A DNA stretch of 64,000 nt from Acidovorax sp. 69 (GTDB taxonomy: Bacteria > Pseudomonadota > Gammaproteobacteria > Burkholderiales > Burkholderiaceae_C), in contig NZ_PGEP01000001.1 in assembly GCF_002797445.1 (NCBI RefSeq), positions 4,588,501 through 4,652,500 of the forward strand, written 5' to 3'. Of the stretch, positions 1 to 8,052 are shown piece after piece (position 1 is the stretch's first letter; each line of letters opens with the position of its first letter). The translations under genes were made by a program, and so were the position numbers. The notes beneath the pieces were generated by a model. The model worked only from the letters and a program-made list of their open reading frames with translations. It searched no databases and had not been told where the DNA came from.

Positions 1-306
1 GGACGTGCGGTCCAGCAGCGCCTGGCCCGGGAACGGTGCTGTGACTTCGTCAAACATGGGGCCGCTGAAGCTCTTCTCGGCCACGGTGGTCAGGATGGTG
101 GGCACGCCGAAGCCCGCCGCCGTGCTGGCCACCAGGCCGGCGTTGGACCGCAGCGTGATCGCGTCAATGGAGTGCGTGGCAAACGCCATCTGCGACTGGA
201 AGTCGATCATCACCAGCGTGTGGTCGTGCGGGCTCAGCAGTGAGGCACCGGGCGTGGCGGTGGCGACGGGGCGAGCGATGGGGGTATTGGTTTTGTTGGC
301 AGACAT
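1..306 (-). CDS. isochorismatase-fold hydrolase, 3' part missing at window edge
   Basis: The reading frame starts at the ATG at 306 and is open to base 1, so only the first 102 residues are present. After a short polar leader it contains LVMIDFQSQMAF, the beta-strand plus catalytic Asp of the cysteine hydrolase (isochorismatase/YcaC/nicotinamidase) fold, and then a stretch resembling YcaC-type hydrolases (ILTTVAEKSFSGPMFDEV). The catalytic Lys and Cys would lie beyond the window. A GGAG sequence six bases before the ATG supports the start. The substrate cannot be inferred. It lies downstream of the pirin gene on the same strand, but a terminator-like hairpin separates the two. Confidence 0.8.
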   Translation of the reverse strand, partial: MSANKTNTPIARPVATATPGASLLSPHDHTLVMIDFQSQMAFATHSIDAITLRSNAGLVASTAAGFGVPTILTTVAEKSFSGPMFDEVTAPFPGQALLDRTS

Positions 307-325
307 GGCGGGCTCCGAAAAAAGC

Positions 326-346
326 AGAAGAAGAAGAAGAAGAAGA
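326..346. repeat. (AGA)7 trinucleotide tract in a polypurine run
   Basis: Seven uninterrupted AGA units sit inside a longer A/G-only stretch (about 317-370). On the coding strand of the adjacent hydrolase this is a (TCT)n pyrimidine tract in the leader, just upstream of the Shine-Dalgarno site. Simple repeats in such positions can vary in length by slippage. Whether this one does is unknown. Confidence 0.85.
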
Positions 347-373
347 AAAGGAAAAAAAGCAAAAGAAAGGCCG

Positions 374-394
374 GGCCCGGGACTCCCCCGGGCC
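374..394 (-). terminator. probable terminator after the pirin gene
   Basis: Perfect 8-bp arms (GGCCCGGG / CCCGGGCC) enclose a 5-base loop. On the minus strand they are followed, after a few bases, by a long pyrimidine-rich tract. It lies 18 bp past the pirin stop codon, where a rho-independent terminator would be expected. Confidence 0.55.
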
Positions 395-411
395 GCAGGC
401 GCACCAGCACT

Positions 412-1137
412 TCAGCGCGGCATGGCGGGCAGCTCGTTGGGACGCAAGTCAAACACCAGCACCTCAGCGCCCTGGCCGTTGGCAAAACGCAGCGCTCCGG
501 CATCGCGGATGCGGGCGCCATCGCCTTCGTCCAGCCGCTCGCCGTTGACTTCGACGCTGCCACGGGCCAGATGCACATACACGTTGCGGCCCGGGCCCAC
601 GTCCAGTTCGGCAGATTCGCTGCCGTCGAACAGGCCGGCATAGACCCGGGCGTCCTGGTGCACCGCCAGCGATCCGTCTGTGCCATCCGGCGAAATGATC
701 TGGCGCAGCTGGCCGCGCTTTTCGGCCTCGGTGAAGTGCACCTGCTGGTAGCGAGGTTCTGCACCGACCTCGCCGGGCACGATCCAGATCTGCAGGAAGT
801 GCACAGGTTCGTCGGCCGAGTGGTTGAACTCGCTGTGCTCCACGCCGGTGCCGGCGCTCATCATCTGCACGTCGCCGGGGCGAATCACCGATCCGGTGCC
901 CATCGAATCCTTGTGCTCCAGCGCGCCTTCCAGCACGTACGAGAAGATTTCCATGTCGCGGTGCGCATGCTTTCCGAAGCCCTTGGACGGAGCCACGCGG
1001 TCGTCGTTGATGACCAGCAGGTCCGAGAAACCTTGCTGGTTCAGGTCACGGTAATGGCCAAACGAGAAGGTGTGGCGTGAGTGCAGCCAGCCGTGGTTGG
1101 CGTTGCCACGGTGTTGGGCTTTGCGGATTTCGATCAT
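412..1137 (-). CDS. pirin family protein (cupin, quercetinase-like)
   Basis: This is a 241-residue bicupin of the pirin/YhhW family. The four predicted metal ligands are present at H57, H59, H101 and E103, in KHAHRDME and GVEHSEF, so a metal-bound quercetin-2,3-dioxygenase-like site is plausible. The physiological substrate of bacterial pirins is generally unknown. The frame is open further upstream, but ATG 1137 begins the conserved MIEIRKA sequence and has an AAGGA ribosome site seven bases ahead. It is divergent from a LysR regulator, a common arrangement in which the regulator controls the pirin gene. Confidence 0.93.
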   Translation of the reverse strand: MIEIRKAQHRGNANHGWLHSRHTFSFGHYRDLNQQGFSDLLVINDDRVAPSKGFGKHAHRDMEIFSYVLEGALEHKDSMGTGSVIRPGDVQMMSAGTGVEHSEFNHSADEPVHFLQIWIVPGEVGAEPRYQQVHFTEAEKRGQLRQIISPDGTDGSLAVHQDARVYAGLFDGSESAELDVGPGRNVYVHLARGSVEVNGERLDEGDGARIRDAGALRFANGQGAEVLVFDLRPNELPAMPR

Positions 1138-1276
1138 GGTGGATGTCCTTTCTTCGTCGATGGAGTTCACACTGCGGTCTTTGAAACCATCTGCCTTATT
1201 CGTAAAGGCTTCAGTGCTGCGGTGAAGAAAGTATCTCGCGCCTTGACCGCCATCAGGTTGAAAGGTTTCACCATTC

Positions 1277-1297
1277 ATCATCGATAATTTCGATGAT
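1277..1297. promoter_or_regulatory. inverted repeat, candidate LysR operator
   Basis: ATCATCGA and TCGATGAT are perfect 8-bp arms around TAATT in the intergenic region between the divergent pirin and LysR genes. An AT-centred dyad in this place is typical of LysR-type autoregulatory sites. It ends only 20 bp before the LysR start codon. The assignment is inferred from position and symmetry. Confidence 0.5.
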
Positions 1298-1317
1298 CCA
1301 GATCAAGGAAACGCCCG

Positions 1318-2220
1318 ATGTTGAAACTCACGCTCGAAGCCATCGAAACCATTGACGCCATTGCCCGCCACGGCTCTTTCGCGGGAGCGTCGGAGCGGCT
1401 GCACAAGGTGCCGTCGACCATCTCGTATGCGGTGAGCAAGCTGGAGGAACAGCTGGGCCTGGCCCTGTTCACACGCAACGGCCCGCGCGTGACGCTCACA
1501 CCGGCCGGGCACGAAATGGTCAAAGAAGGCCGCTGGCTGCTGGCTGCAGCGGGGCAGCTTGAATCGCGCATGCGGCAGATCGCCACGGGGTTCGAGTCGG
1601 AGTTGCGGTTGATGCACGACTCGCTCATCCCCACCAGCGCGTTCAACCCCGACATTTGCGCGTTTGAAGACCTGAACTGCGGCACGCGCCTGCGCATCAC
1701 CAGCGAGGCGCTCACCGGCACGTGGGAGGCGTTGCGCGAGGCCCGCGCCGACATTGTGGTGGCGGCTGGCGAGGGCCCGGCAGGCGGCGGCTACAAGGCC
1801 GTGGCGGTAGGCACCTTGGCGTTCGCGTTCTGCGTGACCGCCACGCACCCGCTCGCCCAGTTGCAGCGGCCACTGACACGCGCAGATCTGCTCGACCACA
1901 CCGCCGTCGTGGTGGGGGACGGCGCACGGCTGCTGAATGACCGCACGGTGGGTTTGTTGTCAGGCCAAAGGCGCATCACCGTGCCGTCGATGCAGGCCAA
2001 GATTGCCGCGCAAGCGGCGGGCCTGGGGCACGGCTTTGTGCCGCGTGCCTGCGTGCGCGTGGAGCTGGAGACCGGGATTCTGGTGGAACTGCAAGTGCAA
2101 GAGCCGCGCCCGGACGAAACCTTCTGGCTGGCCTGGCGGCCCGAGCACATGGGCGAGGCGCTCAAGTGGTGGCGCCAGCGGCTGGACCGCCCGCTGTTGC
2201 CAGGCATCCTGCCGTATTGA
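1318..2220 (+). CDS. LysR-family transcriptional regulator
   Basis: A 300-residue protein with an N-terminal winged helix-turn-helix at about residues 4-63 (ETIDAIARHGSFAGASERL then PSTISYAVSKLEEQLG and LFTRNGPRVTLTPAG), followed by the usual periplasmic-binding-protein-like effector domain. Length and layout are standard for the family. An AAGGA ribosome site precedes the ATG. It is transcribed away from the pirin gene and probably regulates it and itself. The effector is unknown. Confidence 0.93.
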   Translation: MLKLTLEAIETIDAIARHGSFAGASERLHKVPSTISYAVSKLEEQLGLALFTRNGPRVTLTPAGHEMVKEGRWLLAAAGQLESRMRQIATGFESELRLMHDSLIPTSAFNPDICAFEDLNCGTRLRITSEALTGTWEALREARADIVVAAGEGPAGGGYKAVAVGTLAFAFCVTATHPLAQLQRPLTRADLLDHTAVVVGDGARLLNDRTVGLLSGQRRITVPSMQAKIAAQAAGLGHGFVPRACVRVELETGILVELQVQEPRPDETFWLAWRPEHMGEALKWWRQRLDRPLLPGILPY

Positions 2221-2281
2221 TGGGGGCGCAGGGCCTGCCCGGGGACCGGCGGCCACGTCCCACCCGCATTGAATCAATTTT

Positions 2282-2327
2282 GATAGCTGCCAGTGCTTAT
2301 CCACCAAGCACCAGCGGCCATTTTGGC
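2282..2327. repeat. dispersed palindromic repeat, copy 1
   Basis: GATAGCTGCCAGTGCTT and its partial inverse AAGCACCAGCGGC flank ATCCACC. It belongs to the same family as the copies near 6053, 10991, 35523, 40035, 47690, 49158 and 62050. It lies between the stop codons of the convergent LysR and DJ-1/PfpI genes. The rest of the 177-bp gap shows nothing recognisable. Confidence 0.75.
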
Positions 2328-2397
2328 TTGAAGCCGGATGACACACCACGGGCCGCCAGCCCAGGGCCACCGCAATGAGGCGACGCCCTGGTGTGGC

Positions 2398-3078
2398 TCA
2401 CCCCAATTGCTTGAGCAGTGCGTGCGCCCCTTGCTCGGAGGACGCGGGGTTTTGCCCGGTGATCAGCGTACCGTCGGTCAGCACATAAGGCGCCCAGTCG
2501 GCCCCTTTGGAATACGCACCCCCGTTGGCCTTGAGCATGTCTTCCACCAGAAAAGGCACGACCTTGGTGAGCTGCACGGCCTCTTCTTCAGAGTTGGTGA
2601 ACCCGGTAACTTTTTTGCCTTTGACCAACGGCGCGCCATCGGGCGCCTTGGTGTGGCGCAACACACCGGGCGCGTGGCACACCAGCGCCAGCGGCTTGCC
2701 AGCGGCAAACGTTTTTTCGATGAGCGCGATGGATGCCGCGTCTTCGGCCAGGTCCCACAGGGGGCCGTGGCCGCCGGGATAGAAGACCGCATCAAAGTCA
2801 TCCACGCTCACGCCCGACAACCGCACGGTGTGGGCCAATTGTTGTTGCGCATCGGCATCCCCCTTGAACCGGCGCGTGGCGTCGGTCTGCGCATCGGGGT
2901 CATCGCTTTTAGGGTCGAGCGGCGGCTGGCCGCCCTGGGGAGATGCCAGTGTGATGTCAGCCCCCGCGTCTTTGAAAACGTAGTACGGAGCGGCAAATTC
3001 TTCGAGCCAAAAACCGGTTTTTTTGCCGGTGTCGCCCAGTTGGTCGTGGGACGTGAGAACCATCAGGATGTGGGCCAT
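2398..3078 (-). CDS. DJ-1/PfpI family (class I glutamine amidotransferase-like) protein
   Basis: A 226-residue single-domain protein of the Hsp31-like branch of the DJ-1/PfpI superfamily. The nucleophile elbow is ALVCHAPGVL with Cys134 followed by His135, and an acidic residue in the WLEEFAAPYY segment (about 26-27) completes the usual site. Such proteins act as glyoxalase III or chaperones; which applies here cannot be read from the sequence. Start and stop are unambiguous. It is monocistronic, convergent with the LysR gene. Confidence 0.9.
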   Translation of the reverse strand: MAHILMVLTSHDQLGDTGKKTGFWLEEFAAPYYVFKDAGADITLASPQGGQPPLDPKSDDPDAQTDATRRFKGDADAQQQLAHTVRLSGVSVDDFDAVFYPGGHGPLWDLAEDAASIALIEKTFAAGKPLALVCHAPGVLRHTKAPDGAPLVKGKKVTGFTNSEEEAVQLTKVVPFLVEDMLKANGGAYSKGADWAPYVLTDGTLITGQNPASSEQGAHALLKQLG

Positions 3079-3249
3079 GGGGGTCGCTTTCGCAGGTCAG
3101 AAAAACAGAAGCGACCACCCTATCAGTCATCGGGCCCGCTGTCCCTCGTTGTGCGCAGGTTGGCGGCATTGGCTTACAGACCAGAACCTCTCGTGCGGTG
3201 CGGACCCCACCTGCAGGTCAGTATTTCAGCCCTTTCGCATTTCCGCCGT

Positions 3250-4356
3250 TCAGCGCCACTGTCGCGCCAGAAACTCAGCGACCTCGTTCTCCAGCGTGGG
3301 GTGGTAGGCCACCCGGTCAAAGCCCTCCGGGTTGGCGGCAGCGTCCCCGGCGTCAGACGCCAGCGGCCAGACAGACTGGGCCATGAAGGCGAAATGGCCC
3401 GCACCCGGCACGGTGCTCGCCGGGGCAGACGGCAGGTTCGCGGCGACATAGCCGCCGTGGTACTTGCCCGTGAGCACGGCATCGCGCTCGGCCACCATCA
3501 GCCGCACCGGCACGCTGATGGCCTTCAGGCTCTCGGGGGTGAACACCACCGCCATGGGCGCCATGGCCACCACGGCGCGGATGCGGGGGTCTGCCACCGA
3601 GACCCGCGGGCCGTCGAGCGCGGCAGCACCGGCCTGTGTGGGCACTGAGGCAGCGGGTGCAGGGGCGGCGGCGGCAAGGGCCTTCTGGGGAGCCTGCGCG
3701 GCCTGGCCACCAGCGGGGAGCTGGCCCAGGCTGCAGAAGCCGGGGTCGTCCGACACGCTGCGGCAGTGCTGTGCCGCACGGGTAGGTTCGGCCTGTGCGC
3801 CGGCCAGTGCCAGCACGGTGTAGCCGCCTGCCGAGTGCCCCACGGCGCCGATGCGCCCGGCGGGAATTCGGGGGCCCCACTCGGGGCTGGCCAGCAGCGC
3901 ATCGAGCACGCGGCTCACCTGGCGGGGGCGCTCGCTGAAGTAGCGGCCCGAGGTGATCATCGAGCGGTCTTCCCAGTTGTCGCCCGGGTGGCGCAGCGCC
4001 GCCACCAGATAGCCGTCGGCCGCCAGGCGCGTGGCCAGGTTGTGGTGGCCCAGTTCATGGCCGCCCGTGCCGTGCGAGATGAGGACCAGGCCTTTGAGGG
4101 GCGCTGCAGCCACCGGAGCACCCGGTGTCACCACGGGCCGCCAGGGGCCCATGGGCACCGTGCGGGCCACGGCAGGGGTGGGGTAGAACAGCGCCACGGT
4201 CACGGGCTCTGCGCCGGGGACGACCAGGGTGCGCAGGCCCGCGTACTGCGCCGATGCGGGGGTAGCCCAGGCCAGCAGTGTCACAAGAGCCGCCAGCAGC
4301 GGTGCGCGCGCCTTGCGCCATGCGGAGCGGAGGGCCAGGAGGAGGATGAGGGTCAC
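3250..4356 (-). CDS. secreted alpha/beta hydrolase (dienelactone-hydrolase/lipase-like)
   Basis: A 368-residue hydrolase with an N-terminal signal peptide (basic SAWRKAR, hydrophobic core, cleavage after ASA near residue 36). HGTGG at 95-99 forms the oxyanion region and GHSAGG (Ser175) the nucleophile elbow; a late Asp and a His in GAGHFAF complete the probable triad. It resembles the PAF-acetylhydrolase/dienelactone hydrolase group. The frame extends upstream, but the GTG at 4356 has a GAAAGG ribosome site six bases ahead and gives a proper signal peptide, so it is preferred over upstream in-frame starts. The substrate is unknown. Confidence 0.85.
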   Translation of the reverse strand: MTLILLLALRSAWRKARAPLLAALVTLLAWATPASAQYAGLRTLVVPGAEPVTVALFYPTPAVARTVPMGPWRPVVTPGAPVAAAPLKGLVLISHGTGGHELGHHNLATRLAADGYLVAALRHPGDNWEDRSMITSGRYFSERPRQVSRVLDALLASPEWGPRIPAGRIGAVGHSAGGYTVLALAGAQAEPTRAAQHCRSVSDDPGFCSLGQLPAGGQAAQAPQKALAAAAPAPAASVPTQAGAAALDGPRVSVADPRIRAVVAMAPMAVVFTPESLKAISVPVRLMVAERDAVLTGKYHGGYVAANLPSAPASTVPGAGHFAFMAQSVWPLASDAGDAAANPEGFDRVAYHPTLENEVAEFLARQWR

Positions 4357-4507
4357 GGTGCGCCTTTCGTCAAATGCCGCCCAGGGAGGCGGCTTGACGG
4401 CACTGTAGGCAGCGCAGGTGGCAGACTCCAGCACTCTGCGACGAAACGCGGCTGCACGGCGCGAAACGCAGCGCTGGGGGGTCGAGCCGGAGGGGCGAGA
4501 CACGCCC

Positions 4508-4543
4508 GCCCTCTCCGCCCTCTCCGCCCTCTCCGCCCTTCCC
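4508..4543. repeat. 9-bp tandem repeat (GCCCTCTCC, four units)
   Basis: Three perfect copies and one imperfect copy (GCCCTTCCC) stand in tandem in the short gap between the hydrolase and the alcohol dehydrogenase. No function is evident. Confidence 0.85.
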
Positions 4544-4555
4544 GCCCGCGACGGG

Positions 4556-5716
4556 TTACAGCGCGGCTTCGAGGATGCGGCGGCTCACGACGGGCGTGAT
4601 CTCGCGCTGCTCGCCCAGCGTCACCATGCCGTGCGCTTCGAGCTGCGCCACCACGGTATTCACCACCTCTGCGCCCAGGCCATAGCCCGACAGGCGCGTA
4701 GCGATGCCCATGCTTTCAAAGAAGTCGCGCGTGCGTTCGATGGCGGCGGTGATGCGCTCGTCGTCGGTGCCGGTGGTGATGCCCCAGACCCGCTCGCCGT
4801 ACTGCAGCAGCTTGGCGCGCTTGGGCACGCGGCGCTCGTTGAGCAGCGCAGGCAGCACGATGGCCAGCGTGCGCGCGTGGTCGATGCCATGCAGCGCCGT
4901 CAGCTCGTGGCCGATCATGTGCGTGGCCCAGTCCTGCGGCACACCCGCGCCGATCAGGCCATTGAGCGCCATGGTGGCGGCCCACATGAGGTTGGCACGG
5001 TCGTCATACACGGGCTCGGGGGCAGTCAAGAGGCGCGGGCCGATCTCGATCAGCGTCTGCAAAATGCCTTCGGCAAAACGGTCTTGCACCGGCGCGTTGA
5101 CCGGGTAAGTCAGGTACTGCTCTACCGTGTGCACAAACGCATCGACCACGCCGTTGGCCAGCTGCTGGGGTGGCAAGGTGTAGGTCTTGGTGGGGTCGAG
5201 CACCGAGAACACCGGGTAGGTGTGCACGCTGCCAAAGGCCAGCTTGGCCCCCTTGCCGCGGTGGGTAATGACGCCGCCGTTGTTCATCTCCGAACCCGTG
5301 GCAGGCAGCGTGAGCACGGTGCCAAACGGCAGCGCGCCCGTGATGTTGCGGCCGTGTTTTTCCAGAATGTCCCAAGGCTCACCGTCAAAGTTCACGGCCG
5401 CTGCGATGAACTTGACCGCGTCGATCACCGAACCACCGCCCACCGCCAGCAGAAAGTCAAACCCGCCTTCGCGGATCTGCGCCACTGCCTTCATCGAGGT
5501 TTCGTAGCTGGGGTTGGGCTCGATGCCATTGAAGGTGGCGTGCTGGCGCTCGCCCAGCGCGGCGCGCACCTCGGCCAGGGTGCCGGTCTTCTCGGCACTG
5601 GCGCCACCCACCAGGATCAGCACCTTGGCGGCGGCGGGCACCAGCTTGGCCAGGTCGGCGATACGCCCCTGCCCGAAGGCGATGTGGGTGGGGTTGTGAA
5701 AGTCGAAATTGAGCAT
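4556..5716 (-). CDS. iron-containing alcohol dehydrogenase, YqhD type
   Basis: A 386-residue group III alcohol/aldehyde dehydrogenase closest in pattern to E. coli YqhD, an NADPH-dependent aldehyde reductase. Visible features are the nucleotide-binding GGGSVID at 93-99 and probable metal ligands D192, H196 (VVDAFVH), H266 (WATHM) and H280 (GIDHART). The C-terminal ERVWGI and VSRRILEAAL segments also match YqhD. ATG 5716 begins the typical MLNFDFHNPT; the frame upstream is low-complexity and lacks homology. A role in detoxifying short or reactive aldehydes is likely from the family. Confidence 0.93.
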   Translation of the reverse strand: MLNFDFHNPTHIAFGQGRIADLAKLVPAAAKVLILVGGASAEKTGTLAEVRAALGERQHATFNGIEPNPSYETSMKAVAQIREGGFDFLLAVGGGSVIDAVKFIAAAVNFDGEPWDILEKHGRNITGALPFGTVLTLPATGSEMNNGGVITHRGKGAKLAFGSVHTYPVFSVLDPTKTYTLPPQQLANGVVDAFVHTVEQYLTYPVNAPVQDRFAEGILQTLIEIGPRLLTAPEPVYDDRANLMWAATMALNGLIGAGVPQDWATHMIGHELTALHGIDHARTLAIVLPALLNERRVPKRAKLLQYGERVWGITTGTDDERITAAIERTRDFFESMGIATRLSGYGLGAEVVNTVVAQLEAHGMVTLGEQREITPVVSRRILEAAL

Positions 5717-5858
5717 GGGAATCTTTCTGAGGAGGCCAGCGCATGCGCTGTTGCGGGATGCATTGTGCGACGCTCCTGCGCGCGAGACTGGTCGCGCGGG
5801 TGATAACCCTGGAGCCGCCCCGCCCAGGACCGCCGAGGCCTGCACCACCCGGCGCTGA

Positions 5859-5979
5859 TGCCCACCCATCCAGCTTTACGCCGGCGGTCTTGATGATCTC
5901 GCCCCAGCGTTTAGCGCATGGCTTCGGCCACGGTGCGCGCCTGCACCTCAGTACCCCCACCGGCCGGGTAGGGCACCAC
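5859..5979 (-). pseudogene. remnant of a TctC/Bug tripartite-transport solute receptor
   Basis: Reading the minus strand, one frame gives VVPYPAGGGTEVQARTVAEA before a stop, which resembles the N-terminal glycine-rich region of TctC/Bug proteins. A few bases on, in another frame, comes RWGEIIKTAGVKLD, which resembles the C-terminal end of the same family. About 250 residues that should lie between them are missing. This looks like an internally deleted, decayed gene. The rest of the 398-bp gap (5717-6114) holds only a palindromic repeat. Confidence 0.55.
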
Positions 5980-6052
5980 CCAAGGCAAGGACTGGGCCGG
6001 CAGCAAGGTTCAGCACCGCATGGGGGTTGCCCAAGATGATCACTATTATTTC

Positions 6053-6096
6053 AATAGCTGCTAGCGCTTATACATAAAGCGCTACAGCCATATTTC
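6053..6096. repeat. dispersed palindromic repeat, copy 2
   Basis: A well-preserved copy: AATAGCTGCTAGCGCTTAT, then ACATA, then AAGCGCTACAGCCATATTT. The arms TAGCGCTT and AAGCGCTA are perfect inverses. It lies just past the stop codon of the fumarylacetoacetase-family gene. Confidence 0.85.
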
Positions 6097-6114
6097 GCCC
6101 AAATTAGCAGCCGT

Positions 6115-7131
6115 TCAAGCGTCGACCGAGGAGGCGATGGCCTGGTCGATGGCTCCGAAGATGCTGGCGCCGTCCTTGCCCTTGACCTCAATGCGGATGG
6201 TGTCGCCAAACTTCATGAACTCGGTGCTGGGCTTGCCGTCCTGGATCGTTTCGATGCAGCGCTTTTCGGCAATGCAGCTGTAGCCCTTGGGCCATTCGGT
6301 GCGGCCGTTGGCGTCGGTCACGCCCTTGTTGCTGACCGTGCCGCTGCCGATGATGGAGCCTGCGCGCAGGTTGCGCGTCTTGGCCACGTGGGCAATCAGC
6401 TGGCCGAAGTGGAAGGTCATCTCGGGGCCCGCGTCGCACATGCCGACCTTGCGGCCGTTCCAGGTGGATTGCACGGTGAGGTTCACGCGGCCGTGGTCCC
6501 AGGCGCCGCCCAGCTCGTCCAGCGTCACGGCCACGGGGCCGAAGGCGGTGGCGGGCTTGGCCTGGAAGAAGCCAAAACCCTTGGCCAGCTCGGCGGGGAT
6601 CAGGTTGCGCAGGCTCACGTCGTTGGCAATCATCACCAGGCGGATGCCGTCCAGCGCCTGGTCGGCGTTGGTGCCCATCTTCACATCGCCCGTCACCACG
6701 GCGATCTCGGCCTCAAAGTCGATGCCCATGGCTTCGCTGGGCACCACGACGTCGTCGCAAGGGCCTATGAAGTCGTCGCTGCCGCCCTGATACATCAGCG
6801 GGTCGGTGTAAAAACTCTCGGGCACCTCGGAGTTGCGCGCTTTTCGCACCAGTTCAACGTGGTTGATGTAGGCAGAGCCGTCGGCCCACTGATAAGCGCG
6901 GGGCAGCGGGGCCATGCACTGGGCCGGGTCGAACGGGAAGGCGTGGCGCGCACGGCCGCTGTTGAGCTGGTCGTACAGGTCCTGCAGCTGGGGCGACAGG
7001 AAGCCCCAGTCGTCCAGCACCTGCTGCAGCTTGCTGGCAATGCCGGTCGCATAATGGGCCGTGCCCAGGTCGCGGGAGACGACAACCAGTTGGCCGTCGC
7101 GCGAGCCGTCTTTGTAGGTAGCAAGTTTCAT
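6115..7131 (-). CDS. fumarylacetoacetate hydrolase family protein
   Basis: A 338-residue enzyme of the FAH superfamily. The N-terminal third is the family's accessory region. The catalytic core contains IDFEAEIAVVTGDV, whose acidic residues bind the divalent metal, followed by NDVSLRNLIP and GSGTVSNKGV. It should cleave a C-C bond in a 3,5-diketo acid or related ring-cleavage product; which pathway is not shown by the neighbours. The IclR regulator transcribed divergently from it is a plausible controller, since IclR proteins often govern aromatic or organic-acid catabolism. Confidence 0.92.
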   Translation of the reverse strand: MKLATYKDGSRDGQLVVVSRDLGTAHYATGIASKLQQVLDDWGFLSPQLQDLYDQLNSGRARHAFPFDPAQCMAPLPRAYQWADGSAYINHVELVRKARNSEVPESFYTDPLMYQGGSDDFIGPCDDVVVPSEAMGIDFEAEIAVVTGDVKMGTNADQALDGIRLVMIANDVSLRNLIPAELAKGFGFFQAKPATAFGPVAVTLDELGGAWDHGRVNLTVQSTWNGRKVGMCDAGPEMTFHFGQLIAHVAKTRNLRAGSIIGSGTVSNKGVTDANGRTEWPKGYSCIAEKRCIETIQDGKPSTEFMKFGDTIRIEVKGKDGASIFGAIDQAIASSVDA

Positions 7132-7204
7132 GGTGGCAGAACCTTTGTCTCAAGGGGTTGAAATGGGCAGCTTGAAGAGGCAGCCTCAGCGTTAATTACG
7201 CTTT

Positions 7205-7220
7205 GGTAAATTGATTTAAC
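7205..7220. promoter_or_regulatory. AT-rich dyad, candidate IclR operator
   Basis: GGTAAATTGATTTAAC has inverse arms (GTAAA / TTTAAC) around TTGA in the 117-bp divergent gap between the FAH-family and IclR genes, about 30 bp before the IclR start. Size and position fit an IclR-family site. This is inference only. Confidence 0.35.
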
Positions 7221-7248
7221 TAAACAAAACTCCCGAATTTTAGTGCAC

Positions 7249-8031
7249 ATGGACAAAGAACGTGCAGGAATCCAGTCCGTGGAAGTCGGATTTGCCTTGC
7301 TGGACGGGTTGACCCGCTCGCGCGGCCCCCTGATGCTCAAGGATGTGGCTGCCGCCGCAGGCATGAGCGCAGCCAAGGCACACCGGTATCTGGTGAGCTT
7401 TCAGCGCTTGGGCCTGGTCACGCAGGACCCGCGCAACGCGCGCTACGACCTGGGGCCCGCCGCCCTCAAGCTGGGGCTGGCGTCGCTGGCCCGGCTGGAT
7501 GCGGTGCGCCTGGCCCGCGAGCGCATGCCCGAGTGGATGGAGGCCGTGGGCCACACGCTGGCGCTGGCCGTGTGGGGCAACCACGGCCCCACGATCGTGC
7601 ACTGGGAGGAATCACCCCAGGCCGTGACCGCCAACCTGCGACTGGGCGACGTGATGCCCCTGCTGTCATCCGCCACGGGCCGCTGCTTTGCCGCGCACAT
7701 GGCACCCGATGTGATGACACCACTGCTCAAGGAGGAACTGGCCCGCGCTGCCAAGATGCGCCGTACCGACCTGCCCACCACCATGGGCGAAGTGAACACC
7801 CTGCTGGCCGAAGTGCGGGAGCGCGGCGTGGCCCGTGTGGTGGATACCCTGCTGCCCGGCATCGTGGCGTTTTGCGCCCCGGTGTTCGACTCGGACGGAC
7901 ACCTGGAGCTGGGCATCACCACGCTGGGGTCCATCGCCACGTTCGACCCCGAATGGGGCGGCGCTATCGACGCCCCGCTGCGTGCGGCGGCGGCCCAGCT
8001 GTCACGCGACCTGGGCGCTGGCAGCGCCTGA
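7249..8031 (+). CDS. IclR-family transcriptional regulator
   Basis: About 260 residues: an N-terminal winged HTH (SVEVGFALLDGL, then LKDVAAAAGMSAAKAHRYL) and a C-terminal IclR effector domain containing LLSSATGRCFAAH and GIVAFCAPVFDSDGHL. No strong ribosome site marks the start; ATG 7249 is used, and GTG 7243 in the same frame is an alternative. It diverges from the FAH-family gene, which is its likely target. The DUF3108 gene follows 21 bp later in the same direction and may be cotranscribed. Confidence 0.92.
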   Translation: MDKERAGIQSVEVGFALLDGLTRSRGPLMLKDVAAAAGMSAAKAHRYLVSFQRLGLVTQDPRNARYDLGPAALKLGLASLARLDAVRLARERMPEWMEAVGHTLALAVWGNHGPTIVHWEESPQAVTANLRLGDVMPLLSSATGRCFAAHMAPDVMTPLLKEELARAAKMRRTDLPTTMGEVNTLLAEVRERGVARVVDTLLPGIVAFCAPVFDSDGHLELGITTLGSIATFDPEWGGAIDAPLRAAAAQLSRDLGAGSA

Positions 8032-8052
8032 CCCGAGGCGCCGCCACACGCC

